The notes: generated by a model not told the origin, from the letters alone. A stretch of 48,258 bases of DNA from Candidatus Poribacteria bacterium (GCA_022822785.1 JAJEAL010000018.1:1-48258), one strand, 5' to 3'. Shown: positions 1 through 8,499, counted from the stretch's first letter. Made by a program: numbers and translations.

Positions 1-1
1 T

Positions 2-181
2 TCATTGGGATTCAGCTTTCTGGCCCTCATGTCCTATGTCGTAGAAGGGAGGAGACACCGCCAAGCGACGGGGCGACATGCTCCCACGAAGACCACAACA
101 AGGATATCATCTTTAGCCTACAGTTTCACCCCTTTTGAGACGTTAACACAAGGAACCAATCTGTATCCCCACCATAAATGA
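2..181 (+). CDS. Possible 3' end of an upstream gene (partial)
   Basis: One frame stays open from the window edge to a TGA at 179-181. It begins with a hydrophobic stretch (SLGFSFLALMSYVVEG) followed by a basic, polar tail, which would suit the last membrane helix of an inner-membrane protein. Nothing else supports it, and about 60 open codons can arise by chance. The remainder of 182-453 holds only the promoter and the short repeats listed separately. Confidence 0.2.
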   Translation, partial: SLGFSFLALMSYVVEGRRHRQATGRHAPTKTTTRISSLAYSFTPFETLTQGTNLYPHHK

Positions 182-240
182 CGGGGATACAGATCGGAAG
201 ATTTTGGTAAACTTTCGTAACTCCAAAAACATTATAATCA

Positions 241-403
241 AACACAATTCGCTAAGTATAAGGAGATTGTGTACGAATGTCAACACTCTTTCAAGGTAGT
301 AAGAGTCCCGGAAATTGTGTTGACAGTAAATTGGGTCAATGCTATAATGTTCAAGCCAGGATCAGACGTTTACCCCAATTCAAATCTCACATCTAACACA
401 ATT
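241..403. repeat. Three copies of a 9-bp element flanking the FNR promoter
   Basis: AACACAATT occurs at 241-249 and 395-403, and its exact inverse AATTGTGTT at 313-321, where it overlaps the first two bases of the -35 hexamer at 320-325. The placement around a perfect promoter suggests operator half-sites for an unknown regulator. The element is only 9 bp and AT-rich, so chance cannot be excluded. Confidence 0.4.
320..348 (+). promoter_or_regulatory. Perfect-consensus sigma70 promoter for the FNR gene
   Basis: TTGACA at 320-325, a 17-bp spacer and TATAAT at 343-348, with an extended -10 TGC directly before it. Transcription should begin near 355, leaving a leader of about 100 nt before the GTG start at 454. 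Confidence 0.85.
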
Positions 404-453
404 TTACACTGATCCATGCTCAGAGTTTTCATCATATCGACCGGAGGCGGACC

Positions 454-1449
454 GTGATAACGTCTTTTTTAGAAAAACCTGCTGATTTACCGCTTATGCC
501 AATTCCAGAGACGGTGGTAAACATTTATACGCCAAGGAATCCCTTTCGAGCAGAGGTCGTGAGTAAGTATCGGATTACAGATCGTTCCAGTCCGAACTAC
601 GGTTGGCATGTTGTCCTCAACCTAAAGGGAAGTAAAATGGTGGGACAATATCGCATTGGTCAGAGTATCGGGGTAGTACCAGCTGGACGCTTCAATAACG
701 CGGATTTCAATTACGCACATGACGCCCTGAACAATAAAATCCGCCTATATTCAATCACTTCTGCCTGTTGGGGCGATGATTGGAAGGGAGAAACCGTATC
801 GCTGTGTGTAAAGCGGGAAATTACAGAGGATGAAGAGACCGGCGAACTCGTTCTTGGGGTAGATTCAAACTATATCTGCGATGCAAAGCCAGGCGATGAG
901 ATGCTCATCACAGGGCCCGTCGGCAAGAGTTTCTTACTGCCGGACAGCCCGCTCGATTACAATTATGTCTTCGCTGCAACAGGGACAGGAATCGCCCCGT
1001 TTGTCGGGATGCTTGTCGAGCTATTTAATCAAGGATTTGAGCGGGAGGTTTGGCTTGTCTTCGGCGTCCCTTACTCTACAGACATCATGTATAACGAGGA
1101 ATTTCTCTATTTCGCGGAACGCCATCCCAATTTTCATTACACCACCGCAGTCAGCCGAGAGCAGACCAACGCCCGCGGCGGCAAGATGTATGTCCAAGAC
1201 CGCCTCGAAGAACATCAGGATAAACTCGCACCCCTGCTAGAGCAGCCGGATACGCTACTTTATATGTGTGGCCTAAAGGGCATGGAGTACGGCATCTATC
1301 CGTGGCTCTATCAGATAGAATCAAACCTTGTCAGCCTACCGGACGGTCTAACCGTCGCAGACATTGAGGGTTTGTCTCGCGATGCCCCTGAATGGTCGAA
1401 GATTGAGAGGGCACGAGATAGAGGGCGCCTCTTCAAGGAAACATATTAG
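454..1449 (+). CDS. Ferredoxin-NADP(+) reductase, plant type
   Basis: A 331-aa soluble flavoprotein expected to pass electrons between reduced ferredoxin or flavodoxin and NADP(H). The FAD-binding beta-barrel carries RLYS (residues 97-100), the family's FAD-contact motif. The NADP domain begins with GTGIAPF (177-183), continues with a LYMCGLKGME segment near residue 270, and the protein ends in the terminal Tyr typical of plant-type reductases. The length suits a reductase without an N-terminal phycobilisome or targeting extension. The GTG start at 454 is chosen because GGAGG lies 6 nt upstream at 443-447. The gene stands alone behind a perfect sigma70 promoter and converges on the ABC operon with only 5 bp between stop codons. 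The physiological direction cannot be read from sequence. Confidence 0.9.
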   Translation: MITSFLEKPADLPLMPIPETVVNIYTPRNPFRAEVVSKYRITDRSSPNYGWHVVLNLKGSKMVGQYRIGQSIGVVPAGRFNNADFNYAHDALNNKIRLYSITSACWGDDWKGETVSLCVKREITEDEETGELVLGVDSNYICDAKPGDEMLITGPVGKSFLLPDSPLDYNYVFAATGTGIAPFVGMLVELFNQGFEREVWLVFGVPYSTDIMYNEEFLYFAERHPNFHYTTAVSREQTNARGGKMYVQDRLEEHQDKLAPLLEQPDTLLYMCGLKGMEYGIYPWLYQIESNLVSLPDGLTVADIEGLSRDAPEWSKIERARDRGRLFKETY

Positions 1450-1454
1450 AACGT

Positions 1455-2282
1455 CTATCCGACTTCCTCACCGTCAAGCCTACCAACCTGCAGATCGATC
1501 TCTTCGCGGGTCTCCATTTTCTCGATTTTGCCATCCGCCATGTAGAAGATACGATCTGACACATCGAGCATCTTCGTATCGTGAGTGGCTGTGATGATTG
1601 TAACGCCGTTGTCCTCGTTCAAGCTTTTCAAGAGGTCAATAATCTCAAGCCCCGTCCGTGTGTCTAGGTTTCCCGTCGGTTCATCTGCAAGCACAATCGC
1701 GGGATCGTTCGCTAGAGAACGCGCCACGGCGACACGTTGCTGCTGACCGCCAGAGAGCTCAAGTGGCTTATGCTGAATCCGTTCCCCCAGTCCCACAGTG
1801 GTTAGCAGCTCAATCGCCTTTGTACGGCTATCGTCAGCGGTCATCCCGGCGAAGATCATGGGGAGCGAAACATTTTCGAGCGCGGTCATCACGGGGATTA
1901 GGTTGAACGTCTGGAAAATGTATCCGATTTTGCGGCAGCGCAGCCATGCCAATTCGTAGGCATCCAATTGCGCGATATCTACCTCATCGATATAAACCCT
2001 GCCTTCTGTTGGCTTGTCCAAGCCGCCAATCATGTTGAAAAGCGTCGACTTGCCGGAACCTGAAGGGCCCATAATCGAGATGTATTCGCCGCGGCGGATT
2101 TCAAAGTTTGTGCCGCGCAACGCCTCAACAATGGTGGTGCCCATCTCGTACTTCTTAATCAGGTTTCTGACCCGCACCGTATTCTCCTTGGGAAGATCTC
2201 TTGCAAACCGGGCGGGCGTTTCTGTTGGAATTGCAGTATGCGCTGCTGTTTCCGGGGGGAGTCCTTCTGGAAATTCTGCCAT
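1455..2282 (-). CDS. ABC transporter ATP-binding protein, LolD/MacB type
   Basis: A 275-aa cytoplasmic ATPase. Walker A is GPSGSGKST (72-80), the signature is LSGGQQQRVA (176-185), Walker B runs through IVLADEPTGNLD (196-207), and the H-loop histidine is in ATHD (231-234). The EPTGNLD version is characteristic of the MacB/LolD/FtsE branch, whose partners are FtsX-type permeases. A polar N-terminal extension of about 35 residues precedes the fold. It is the last gene of the minus-strand operon, separated by 1 bp from the PqqD-like gene, with a GGAAA-type ribosome site about 9 nt before ATG. The obvious partner is the FtsX/MacB permease half of the giant protein at 8541-15956, the only FtsX-type permease in the window. 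The substrate is unknown; a mechanotransmission role as in MacB is an inference. Confidence 0.93.
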   Translation of the reverse strand: MAEFPEGLPPETAAHTAIPTETPARFARDLPKENTVRVRNLIKKYEMGTTIVEALRGTNFEIRRGEYISIMGPSGSGKSTLFNMIGGLDKPTEGRVYIDEVDIAQLDAYELAWLRCRKIGYIFQTFNLIPVMTALENVSLPMIFAGMTADDSRTKAIELLTTVGLGERIQHKPLELSGGQQQRVAVARSLANDPAIVLADEPTGNLDTRTGLEIIDLLKSLNEDNGVTIITATHDTKMLDVSDRIFYMADGKIEKMETREEIDLQVGRLDGEEVG

Positions 2283-2283
2283 T

Positions 2284-2703
2284 TTAGTTGTTTCCTTTCT
2301 TCGCTTTTTGGGGAACTGCGAATCCTACCATTCCCCGCTTACCTAACTGCTGCATGAACTGGAAAAGCGATGTCTCAGCCTCTTTTCTCGTCATGCGGTA
2401 TTTCCCACAAAGCTGATTGACAATCTGACTGATGGAGGTATGTCCATCGCACAGTTGCCACACAAAGGCGCCGACATCGTCTAAGACAACCACACGCTTG
2501 GGAGGTAACATAAACAGCTTTGCAACCAACCGTAGCCACAGCGTCTCTTTCTGGGGAATAACCAATGAAACTTCCCCTTTGTCATCGACCTCCCATTCGA
2601 TTAACTGGTTGCGGAGCGGCAATGATTTTAAAATGTCCCCTCGATTCAGCTGGGATTCTGGACGCTTTTTTAGCCTGAGTTTATAGAGGATTGAATTAAT
2701 CAT
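2284..2703 (-). CDS. PqqD-like (RRE-fold) protein
   Basis: A 139-aa protein. Residues about 55-125 carry the PqqD pattern: a conserved VVVLDDVGAFVWQLCDG segment (beta strands then helix), followed by helices with HTSISQIVNQLCGKY and a final MVGF strand. PqqD-like domains are winged-helix peptide-binding modules that recognise RiPP precursors, but many stand-alone copies have no known partner. The first ~50 residues are basic and unassigned. Its ATG overlaps the TGA of the lipoprotein gene upstream (ATGA), implying translational coupling, and it ends 1 bp before the ABC ATPase gene. No pqqA/B/C/E, radical SAM enzyme or precursor peptide is visible nearby, so PQQ synthesis is not supported. Binding a peptide segment of another operon protein is speculation. 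Confidence 0.75.
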   Translation of the reverse strand: MINSILYKLRLKKRPESQLNRGDILKSLPLRNQLIEWEVDDKGEVSLVIPQKETLWLRLVAKLFMLPPKRVVVLDDVGAFVWQLCDGHTSISQIVNQLCGKYRMTRKEAETSLFQFMQQLGKRGMVGFAVPQKAKKGNN

Positions 2704-3194
2704 CGTTTTTTTAGAAACTCAAAGGAATCTATACCCGAAGATTCCATGTCCAATACAAATACTCCCGGAGGGAGTACCCCATTCTCGACTTGATCAACAA
2801 TCACACTATAATCACCGCCCGGTCCTGCAAGCTTGGCAGCAAATTTAACGATGGTGCCATCTGGTCTTTCGTCCTCTTCCCATTGAACATAAACCACATT
2901 TGGATAGTGCAAATAGACTTTGCCATCTTGGTCTATGTCAGCCCCAACAAAATCACGATTCCCTTCACTCCATTTCTTAATCATAACTAGATTCAACAAT
3001 TCCAGTTGGTTCAAGGTATCAAGGGGTATCTGTGCGGTTTCTTCTTTCGGGTGCTTCCAAACCACTGAAAATGGGTAGTCTTCCGGAACTTCAGGATATT
3101 TGGTTTTTGCGGAACCCAACGTCGCACATCCACATATTATAGATACCCCGAATATCGCCAAAATAACCATTAGAAACATCTGACAGTATTTCAT
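2700..3194 (-). CDS. Predicted lipoprotein of unknown function
   Basis: A 164-aa exported protein. The N-terminus is a short basic start, a hydrophobic core (MFLMVILAIFGVSIICG) and a lipobox-like ICGC, with lipidation expected at the second Cys, followed by ATLGSAK. The mature part is polar and shows no family I recognise; it includes VKFAAKLAGPGGDYSVIVDQVENGV and a C-terminal GIDSFEFLKKR. The start is placed at the ATG ending at 3194 because AGGAG lies 7 nt upstream; an in-frame ATG 8 codons earlier would place basic residues ahead and has no such site. The gene overlaps the PqqD-like gene by 4 nt. It is probably an envelope accessory subunit of the operon's ABC-type system. Confidence 0.7.
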   Translation of the reverse strand: MKYCQMFLMVILAIFGVSIICGCATLGSAKTKYPEVPEDYPFSVVWKHPKEETAQIPLDTLNQLELLNLVMIKKWSEGNRDFVGADIDQDGKVYLHYPNVVYVQWEEDERPDGTIVKFAAKLAGPGGDYSVIVDQVENGVLPPGVFVLDMESSGIDSFEFLKKR

Positions 3195-3230
3195 CACTTT
3201 TCTCCTTTTAGGAATCATTGTGATTGGCTA

Positions 3231-4199
3231 TCAGTTATTAATAATTTCGTTTATTTTAGGCTTTACCTTTTGATGGCATTGGATACTTGCCGCAATCTCT
3301 GCTGCTGTCTTGGCTGCATCCTGCTTAGCAATCGCTTGAACGACGTAGATTCGGTTCGAGTGATGACAGTGCCAAAGGTGAACAGCGAAGGTCTTCCGAC
3401 GCATGATTTTGTCAATAACCAGAGCGGCTGCGAACGGAACACGGTCTATAATGCGGGTTTCTTCCCCGATTAGCGTCAGCTGCTCATCCGCATCACCGTT
3501 GCTATATTCAATTGAAAATCCATATCCGCGGATAGCTTTGGCATACCTTGCTCGAAACCACGACTCCAAATCCTGTTCTTTGAGCGCCACATCTGCGACA
3601 CCATACCGTTCGATGCTAACCTTTCGGCTCCCATCTACAAATGAAAAGAGTAGGTAGCCAGACAACAGCTTATGTTTATCAAGGCGATATCGCCGCGGGA
3701 CTTCCGCATTAAGCTGGTAGGCACTCCAAAGCGTTTCTTGTCCGACGGGGTGATCCTGCACAGACTTCAAAATCCGGTGGGTTGTCTCCCGAATATTCTC
3801 CTTCAGATGTCCCATCACCTGCACAATCGTGATTCGCTTGCAAGTGTGGCAGTGAAAAATAACGCCGCTTGCCCGAAATTCACCCTTCCAGTTGAAGAAA
3901 GCGACCTCTCTGCCGTCGAAGAATTCTGGATCTTTGATTAGGTTGACATTCCGTTGGATATGAAGATTTGTGTCTTTGCGTTTATAGTTTTTCCGAACGA
4001 GCTTGAAATAGTCATCAAGGACGCGCTGGAGGTCTGGCTTTTTCTGTTTTGATTCGGACCACTTTACCTCAAGGCGCGGCATATCCGCATCCTCTAGACG
4101 CAAATACCCACTCTTATCGTCGCCGGATAGTCCACTCAATTCCCAATCTTCAGGAAGTTCAAGGGTTATGCCACCCCATCCTAATGTTGTCCATTTCAT
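3231..4199 (-). CDS. Unknown two-repeat protein (tandem homologous halves)
   Basis: A 322-aa protein without signal peptide or clear membrane segment. I do not recognise the family. The N-terminal half starts with a WGGITLELPEDWELS segment resembling PsbP/DcrB-like openings, and contains FHCHTCKRITIVQVMG. The C-terminal half contains WHCHHSNRIYVVQAIA at the equivalent place, each followed by a helix ending in SVQ or SIQ, so the protein looks like an internal duplication of a ~150-aa domain. The HCHTCK/HCHH residues could bind metal, but this is a guess. ATG at 4199 is preferred over an in-frame GTG at 4211; neither has a clear ribosome site. It starts just after the stop of the upstream OPT-like gene, consistent with translational coupling. 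Confidence 0.65.
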   Translation of the reverse strand: MKWTTLGWGGITLELPEDWELSGLSGDDKSGYLRLEDADMPRLEVKWSESKQKKPDLQRVLDDYFKLVRKNYKRKDTNLHIQRNVNLIKDPEFFDGREVAFFNWKGEFRASGVIFHCHTCKRITIVQVMGHLKENIRETTHRILKSVQDHPVGQETLWSAYQLNAEVPRRYRLDKHKLLSGYLLFSFVDGSRKVSIERYGVADVALKEQDLESWFRARYAKAIRGYGFSIEYSNGDADEQLTLIGEETRIIDRVPFAAALVIDKIMRRKTFAVHLWHCHHSNRIYVVQAIAKQDAAKTAAEIAASIQCHQKVKPKINEIINN

Positions 4200-4214
4200 A
4201 ATGTGATACACGTA

Positions 4215-6209
4215 TTAAAACGGTTTGACAATCACCGCTTTGGAGACGAGTGCAACCGCAACTGTTCCCATGCCAACCAGTCCGACACCGCAGGTGAAGC
4301 CTGCCGCCAAAACAGGATTAAACATGAACCATCGTTTCAGACCAAATTTCTTAATCATGTAAAAACGACCGACAACTGCGCCGAACACTTTTGGCAGCAT
4401 CATTCCGGGGTCGGCACCGATACCGCCCACAATTCCGTAGAACCACATGCTGGGCATCTTCGCCGCCCAGAGCAGACCGTAGATTGCCATTGACGAGGTG
4501 AACCCTGCTGCCACGTAGTTGCCGCGAATAGCTTGCAACATCTGGCTATTGCCATCTCGGAGTGAGGTTTTCCACAGAGATTCGTTGGTCGCATAGAGGG
4601 GCCACCACGTCTGTGCGAAGGGATACTGTGCGGACGGAATCGGTGCAATTTTCCAAATAAAGTGCCAAACCACAATGCCAGAGACAATCAGAATCGGCAT
4701 AAGCAGCAGCCGTGCGGCGATATTACTGGTGAAAGTGGTGCCTGTCAATTCAAGGACACGCCAACTTTGGGTGCCACGTCCGTAGTCTTCATCGGGAAGG
4801 TGGACGAACCAGATGTCAATCTCCTCGTAGCGACTCAGGATAAATGTTGTTTCATGGAGGTACGGAATCTCGAAGAGGTCACGTCCAAGAATCCCGTAGG
4901 TCCGGGCAGTGATGTATGAATTGACCGGAGTATACAAAAAGGCGAAACCGAGTAGGAAAATTAACGGGAAATTCGGCACCATATAGGTATGGACGATATA
5001 GATAAACCCGCCCATCCCAAAAAGCCACAGGATAGCCATCAACCAGAGCGGGAAATCGCCGCGTCCGGGCGGCGGGTCTAACGTCCTGCGTAGTCCTGCG
5101 CCTTCCTGCCGGGTCTGTTTGAACTTCAGCACCATCGGAATGGAAGCTGCCATACCAACAAAAGCAAAACTGAACGATTTTCCCATCCCGAAGCTAATCC
5201 AGAAATCTAGACCGTTATATAAACCTACGCCGCGGACATCCAAGCCGGGCCGCCACTGATGTAGGATTTCCAGAGGATAGAGGATTCGTGGATTCAGAAT
5301 AAACTGGGTAAAGAATGCACCGGCTAACTCAGTCATGATGATGGGGAATGGCAGCACAAAACCGGTGAGTATCGCTCCAAAATCGGTCGATAGCGCGAGC
5401 ACGCCCGTTGGCGCAATCTCTTCGATTACGTTTGTGAAATCGATGAATGGAATCTTCAGCAGCTGAATCGGTGTTGACATCATCACGCCGGTGAGTGAGG
5501 GGACCCCGATATAGATAAAGCCCCAGATTAAGCCTGCCATAGAGCCGACTGAAAAGACACGCCACCGCCACGTTTCCGTGCGTCCGGTGGTCTCTGCTAA
5601 TGCCGTTGCGCCCTGCGCTTCGATGGGTGCCATCGGGTAAGGCAGCCGCTCCATGTCCGCGGTCAGGCGAAACAGGAAGTAGCCCGCACTGATATAGCGA
5701 ATCTCTCCCAACAGCTTGAATACCAGAAAGAATGCAATGGGCCAAAACCAGTCCATGTGCAGAAGCGATCGCTCGGCAAGTGCTATCGCATCCTTCGGTG
5801 GCACAATCCAGTAAGGGATCTTATCGGCAATTTCATAGGAGGCCGCTTGTGGCGTGTTGACAAAGTAGGCATACCAGATAAAACCGCGATACTGACCGCC
5901 GGAGCCGACCGCTGCACCGGTGAGTCCGAGCAGCATATAAAGTTCTTGTCGCCGAGCGGTTGTGAAGGATCGACGTGCTAATTCTGTGAACAAGATAACT
6001 GCGACCCACGGCGCTGCCCCTGCCCCTGACTGACCAGAGACTAAGGTCAGGTAGATTGACCCCGGCATCATAAGCAAGCCGACAAAAAGTGCGCCAAGAA
6101 AGACTTTCAGTGTTAAACCAGACTCAAAGGTTCGGATACCACCATCGATGTCGTATCGTTGAGCCCAGACCTGCCACTCTTCTGCTTGTGTAATTCGTTC
6201 TCTTGCCAT
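4215..6209 (-). CDS. OPT-like polytopic membrane protein, copy 1 (DUF6784/DUF6785-like)
   Basis: A 664-aa inner-membrane protein with about 12 hydrophobic segments. The first is near residues 30-57 (LTLKVFLGALFVGLLMMPG), followed by SGQSGAGAAPWVAVILFTEL, a pattern reminiscent of oligopeptide-transporter (OPT) family proteins. The family matches what I know as DUF6784/DUF6785 proteins of Poribacteria and Planctomycetes, with no assigned substrate. The C-terminal GGIGADPGMMLPKVFGAVVG and the final VSKAVIVKPF are almost identical in the neighbouring copy. The hydrophilic loop with SRYEEIDIWFVHLPDEDYG is also shared. The ATG has AGGA 6 nt upstream. It lies 50 bp after copy 2 in the same operon. 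The two may form a heterodimer, which is an inference. Confidence 0.85.
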   Translation of the reverse strand: MARERITQAEEWQVWAQRYDIDGGIRTFESGLTLKVFLGALFVGLLMMPGSIYLTLVSGQSGAGAAPWVAVILFTELARRSFTTARRQELYMLLGLTGAAVGSGGQYRGFIWYAYFVNTPQAASYEIADKIPYWIVPPKDAIALAERSLLHMDWFWPIAFFLVFKLLGEIRYISAGYFLFRLTADMERLPYPMAPIEAQGATALAETTGRTETWRWRVFSVGSMAGLIWGFIYIGVPSLTGVMMSTPIQLLKIPFIDFTNVIEEIAPTGVLALSTDFGAILTGFVLPFPIIMTELAGAFFTQFILNPRILYPLEILHQWRPGLDVRGVGLYNGLDFWISFGMGKSFSFAFVGMAASIPMVLKFKQTRQEGAGLRRTLDPPPGRGDFPLWLMAILWLFGMGGFIYIVHTYMVPNFPLIFLLGFAFLYTPVNSYITARTYGILGRDLFEIPYLHETTFILSRYEEIDIWFVHLPDEDYGRGTQSWRVLELTGTTFTSNIAARLLLMPILIVSGIVVWHFIWKIAPIPSAQYPFAQTWWPLYATNESLWKTSLRDGNSQMLQAIRGNYVAAGFTSSMAIYGLLWAAKMPSMWFYGIVGGIGADPGMMLPKVFGAVVGRFYMIKKFGLKRWFMFNPVLAAGFTCGVGLVGMGTVAVALVSKAVIVKPF

Positions 6210-6259
6210 AGAAATTCCTAGTTCATTGGTTCATCGCTGATAAATAATATACCAATGAG

Positions 6260-8257
6260 TTAAAACGGTTTGACAATTACAGCTTTAGAGACCAGTGCAA
6301 TCGCAACTGTTCCCATGCCAACCAGCCCGACCCCACAGGTAAAACCTGCTGCTAAAACAGGGTTATACATGAACCATCGTTTCAGACCGAACTGCTTAAT
6401 CATATAAAAACGACCGATGAGTGCGCCAATAACCCGCGGGATCATCATCCCTGGGTCTTGACCGATGCCCCCGACAATTCCGTAGAACCACATACTTGGT
6501 AATTTCGCTGCCCAGAGAATACCGTAAATTGCGAGGGAAGAGGTAAAGCCGGCTGAAACATAATCACCACGAATGGCTTGCAGCATCTGACTATTTCCAT
6601 CTCGAAGTGAGGTCTTCCAAAGAGCCTCATCAGTCGCGTAAAGGGGCCACCATGTTTGTGCAAACGGATACTGTGAGGAGGGGATAGGCGCGATTTTCCA
6701 GATAAAATGCCAGACCACAATGGTTGCAACAATCAAGAGTGGCACCATCAGGGCGCGTCCAAGGACATCGCTAGTGAAGGTTGTACCGGTCAATTCAAGC
6801 ACACGCCAATGTTGGGTGCCCGCGCCGTAATCTTCGTCCGGTAGATGGACAAACCAGATATCAATCTCCTCGTAACGACTCAAAATGAACGTTGCCTGAT
6901 GGATGTAAGGAAGCACAAAGAGCGGACGGCCCAACACCCCAAATGTTCGGGCGTTGATATAGGAATGTAACGGGGTGTATAAAAAAGCAAAGCCAAGCAG
7001 GAAAGAAACGGGAAAGTTTGGAACCATCCGATGCACAATCCATACATACACTATCATGCTGAGGACCCACAACCCCCCCATTAACCAGATTGGGAAATCG
7101 CCACGTCCCGGCGGCGTTTGCAGCGAGCCACGCGTTCCTGCCTGTTGCTGTTGCGATTGTTTCATGCTCAGCATAATTGGGATGGACGCTGCCAACCCAA
7201 CCGCAGCAAAACTAAAGGATTTACCCATATTGAAACTTAACCAAAAATCAAGGTCATTAAACAACTTGACGCCACGCATATCCAGTCCGGGACGCCACTG
7301 ATGCAGAATTTCTAACGGATACAGGATGCGCGGATTCAGGACAAACTGAGTGAACATCGCTGAAGCAAACTCACTCATAATGATTGGGAACGGCAGCACA
7401 AAGCCCTGTAATATCAGGCCGAAATCTGTCCACAGAGCAAACATTCCCGATGGCGCGAAACTTTCGATGCTTGGGGTGAAATCGATAAATGGAATTTTCA
7501 GAATCTCTATCGGTGTTGACATCATCACCCCTGTCAGCGAGGGGATACCGATATAGAAAAAGCCCCAGAACAGGCCCGCCATAGAGCCGATCGAAAAGAC
7601 ACGCCACCGCCATGTTTCGCCCTGCCCTGTAGTTTCTGCTAATGCGGTTGCACCTTGTGCTTGAATCGGTGCCAACGGATACGGAAGCCGCTCTAAATCC
7701 GCTGTCAGACGGAAAAGAAAATAGCTCGCACTGATATAGCGAACCTCGGCTAGCAACTTCATGACCAAAAAAATTGCAAGAGGCCAGAACCAATCCATGT
7801 GTAGGAGTGAACGTTCTGCAATCGCCACCGCGTCTTTTGCTGGCGCGACCCAATAGGGGATTTTGTCCGCGATTTCATACGACTCAGCTTGCGGCGTATT
7901 AATAAAATAGGCGTACCAGACAAAAGGATAAGCGCGATAATGGATTCCAGAGCCGACTGCGGCGCCGGTTAACCCGAGCAGAATGTAGAGCTCTTGTCTT
8001 CTTGCTGTCGTAAATGACCGGCGTGCCAATTCGGTAAATAGAATGACCGCCACCCACGGTGCTGCCCCTGCCCCCGACTGACCGGCGACTAAGGTCAGAT
8101 AGATTGAACCCGGCATCATCAACAGTCCGATAAAGACCGCACCAAGAAAGACTTTCAAGGTTAAACCGGATTCAAAGGTTCTTAAACCGCCTTCAACATC
8201 ATAGCGTTGTGCCCAAGCCTGCCACTCTTCAGCTTGCGACACGCGTTCTCTTGCCAA
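6260..8257 (-). CDS. OPT-like polytopic membrane protein, copy 2 (DUF6784/DUF6785-like)
   Basis: A 665-aa paralogue of the downstream gene, aligning end to end with similarity strongest in the first ~130 and last ~200 residues. Differences concentrate in the central part (residues ~370-450), where this copy has a QSQQQQAG loop. About 12 membrane segments are visible. The start is TTG ending at 8257, supported by AAAGGAG 7 nt upstream; no in-frame ATG is close by. The copy downstream uses ATG. It lies between a 55-aa membrane-protein gene and its paralogue, so the three are probably co-translated. Transport of peptides or metal chelates would fit the OPT superfamily, but no substrate residues are established for this subgroup. 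Confidence 0.85.
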   Translation of the reverse strand: MARERVSQAEEWQAWAQRYDVEGGLRTFESGLTLKVFLGAVFIGLLMMPGSIYLTLVAGQSGAGAAPWVAVILFTELARRSFTTARRQELYILLGLTGAAVGSGIHYRAYPFVWYAYFINTPQAESYEIADKIPYWVAPAKDAVAIAERSLLHMDWFWPLAIFLVMKLLAEVRYISASYFLFRLTADLERLPYPLAPIQAQGATALAETTGQGETWRWRVFSIGSMAGLFWGFFYIGIPSLTGVMMSTPIEILKIPFIDFTPSIESFAPSGMFALWTDFGLILQGFVLPFPIIMSEFASAMFTQFVLNPRILYPLEILHQWRPGLDMRGVKLFNDLDFWLSFNMGKSFSFAAVGLAASIPIMLSMKQSQQQQAGTRGSLQTPPGRGDFPIWLMGGLWVLSMIVYVWIVHRMVPNFPVSFLLGFAFLYTPLHSYINARTFGVLGRPLFVLPYIHQATFILSRYEEIDIWFVHLPDEDYGAGTQHWRVLELTGTTFTSDVLGRALMVPLLIVATIVVWHFIWKIAPIPSSQYPFAQTWWPLYATDEALWKTSLRDGNSQMLQAIRGDYVSAGFTSSLAIYGILWAAKLPSMWFYGIVGGIGQDPGMMIPRVIGALIGRFYMIKQFGLKRWFMYNPVLAAGFTCGVGLVGMGTVAIALVSKAVIVKPF

Positions 8258-8281
8258 ATGTATGCTCCTTTCACAAGCCGA

Positions 8282-8449
8282 TTATTTCTTTTCTCGGAAG
8301 AGCTCCTCCCAAACATGGGCGAGAATAATTCCAACAGTGAGAATTGCAGCAGCAAGCATCTGTGGCTGCCATCGGGCTCCCATAAAGATAATCGAAAATA
8401 CCCAAAGGATTGCACCGATAAAGATTAATGCATACGCTAATTTTTCCAT
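8282..8449 (-). CDS. Small membrane protein, 55 aa, unknown
   Basis: The ATG ending at 8449 opens a 55-codon frame ending at TAA 8282-8284. The product has two hydrophobic segments (LAYALIFIGAILWVFSIIFM and MLAAAILTVGIILAHVW) joined by GARWQPQ, and a charged tail EELFREKK, as expected for a two-helix inner-membrane protein with basic/acidic ends. A weak AGGGA lies ~12 nt upstream. It sits between the giant permease gene and the OPT-like pair, 24 bp from the latter, in the same direction. Overlapping frames are cysteine-rich or erratic and look like shadows. It may be a stabilising subunit for the OPT-like proteins; this is an inference from position. Confidence 0.65.
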   Translation of the reverse strand: MEKLAYALIFIGAILWVFSIIFMGARWQPQMLAAAILTVGIILAHVWEELFREKK

Positions 8450-8499
8450 TAATTTTGTTCGTCCCTTTGTGTGAAGTGTTGTAAGCGCAGGGTGATGTC

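Noticed and set aside
2284-2703. PQQ biosynthesis locus
   Set aside because: A PqqD-like protein alone is not enough; no pqqA, pqqB, pqqC or pqqE is present.
7371-7853. 160-codon minus-strand frame inside OPT-like copy 2
   Set aside because: It lies in a +1 frame of a well-supported paralogous gene and has an erratic composition; a matching shadow exists in copy 1 (5329-5745), as expected from sequence similarity.
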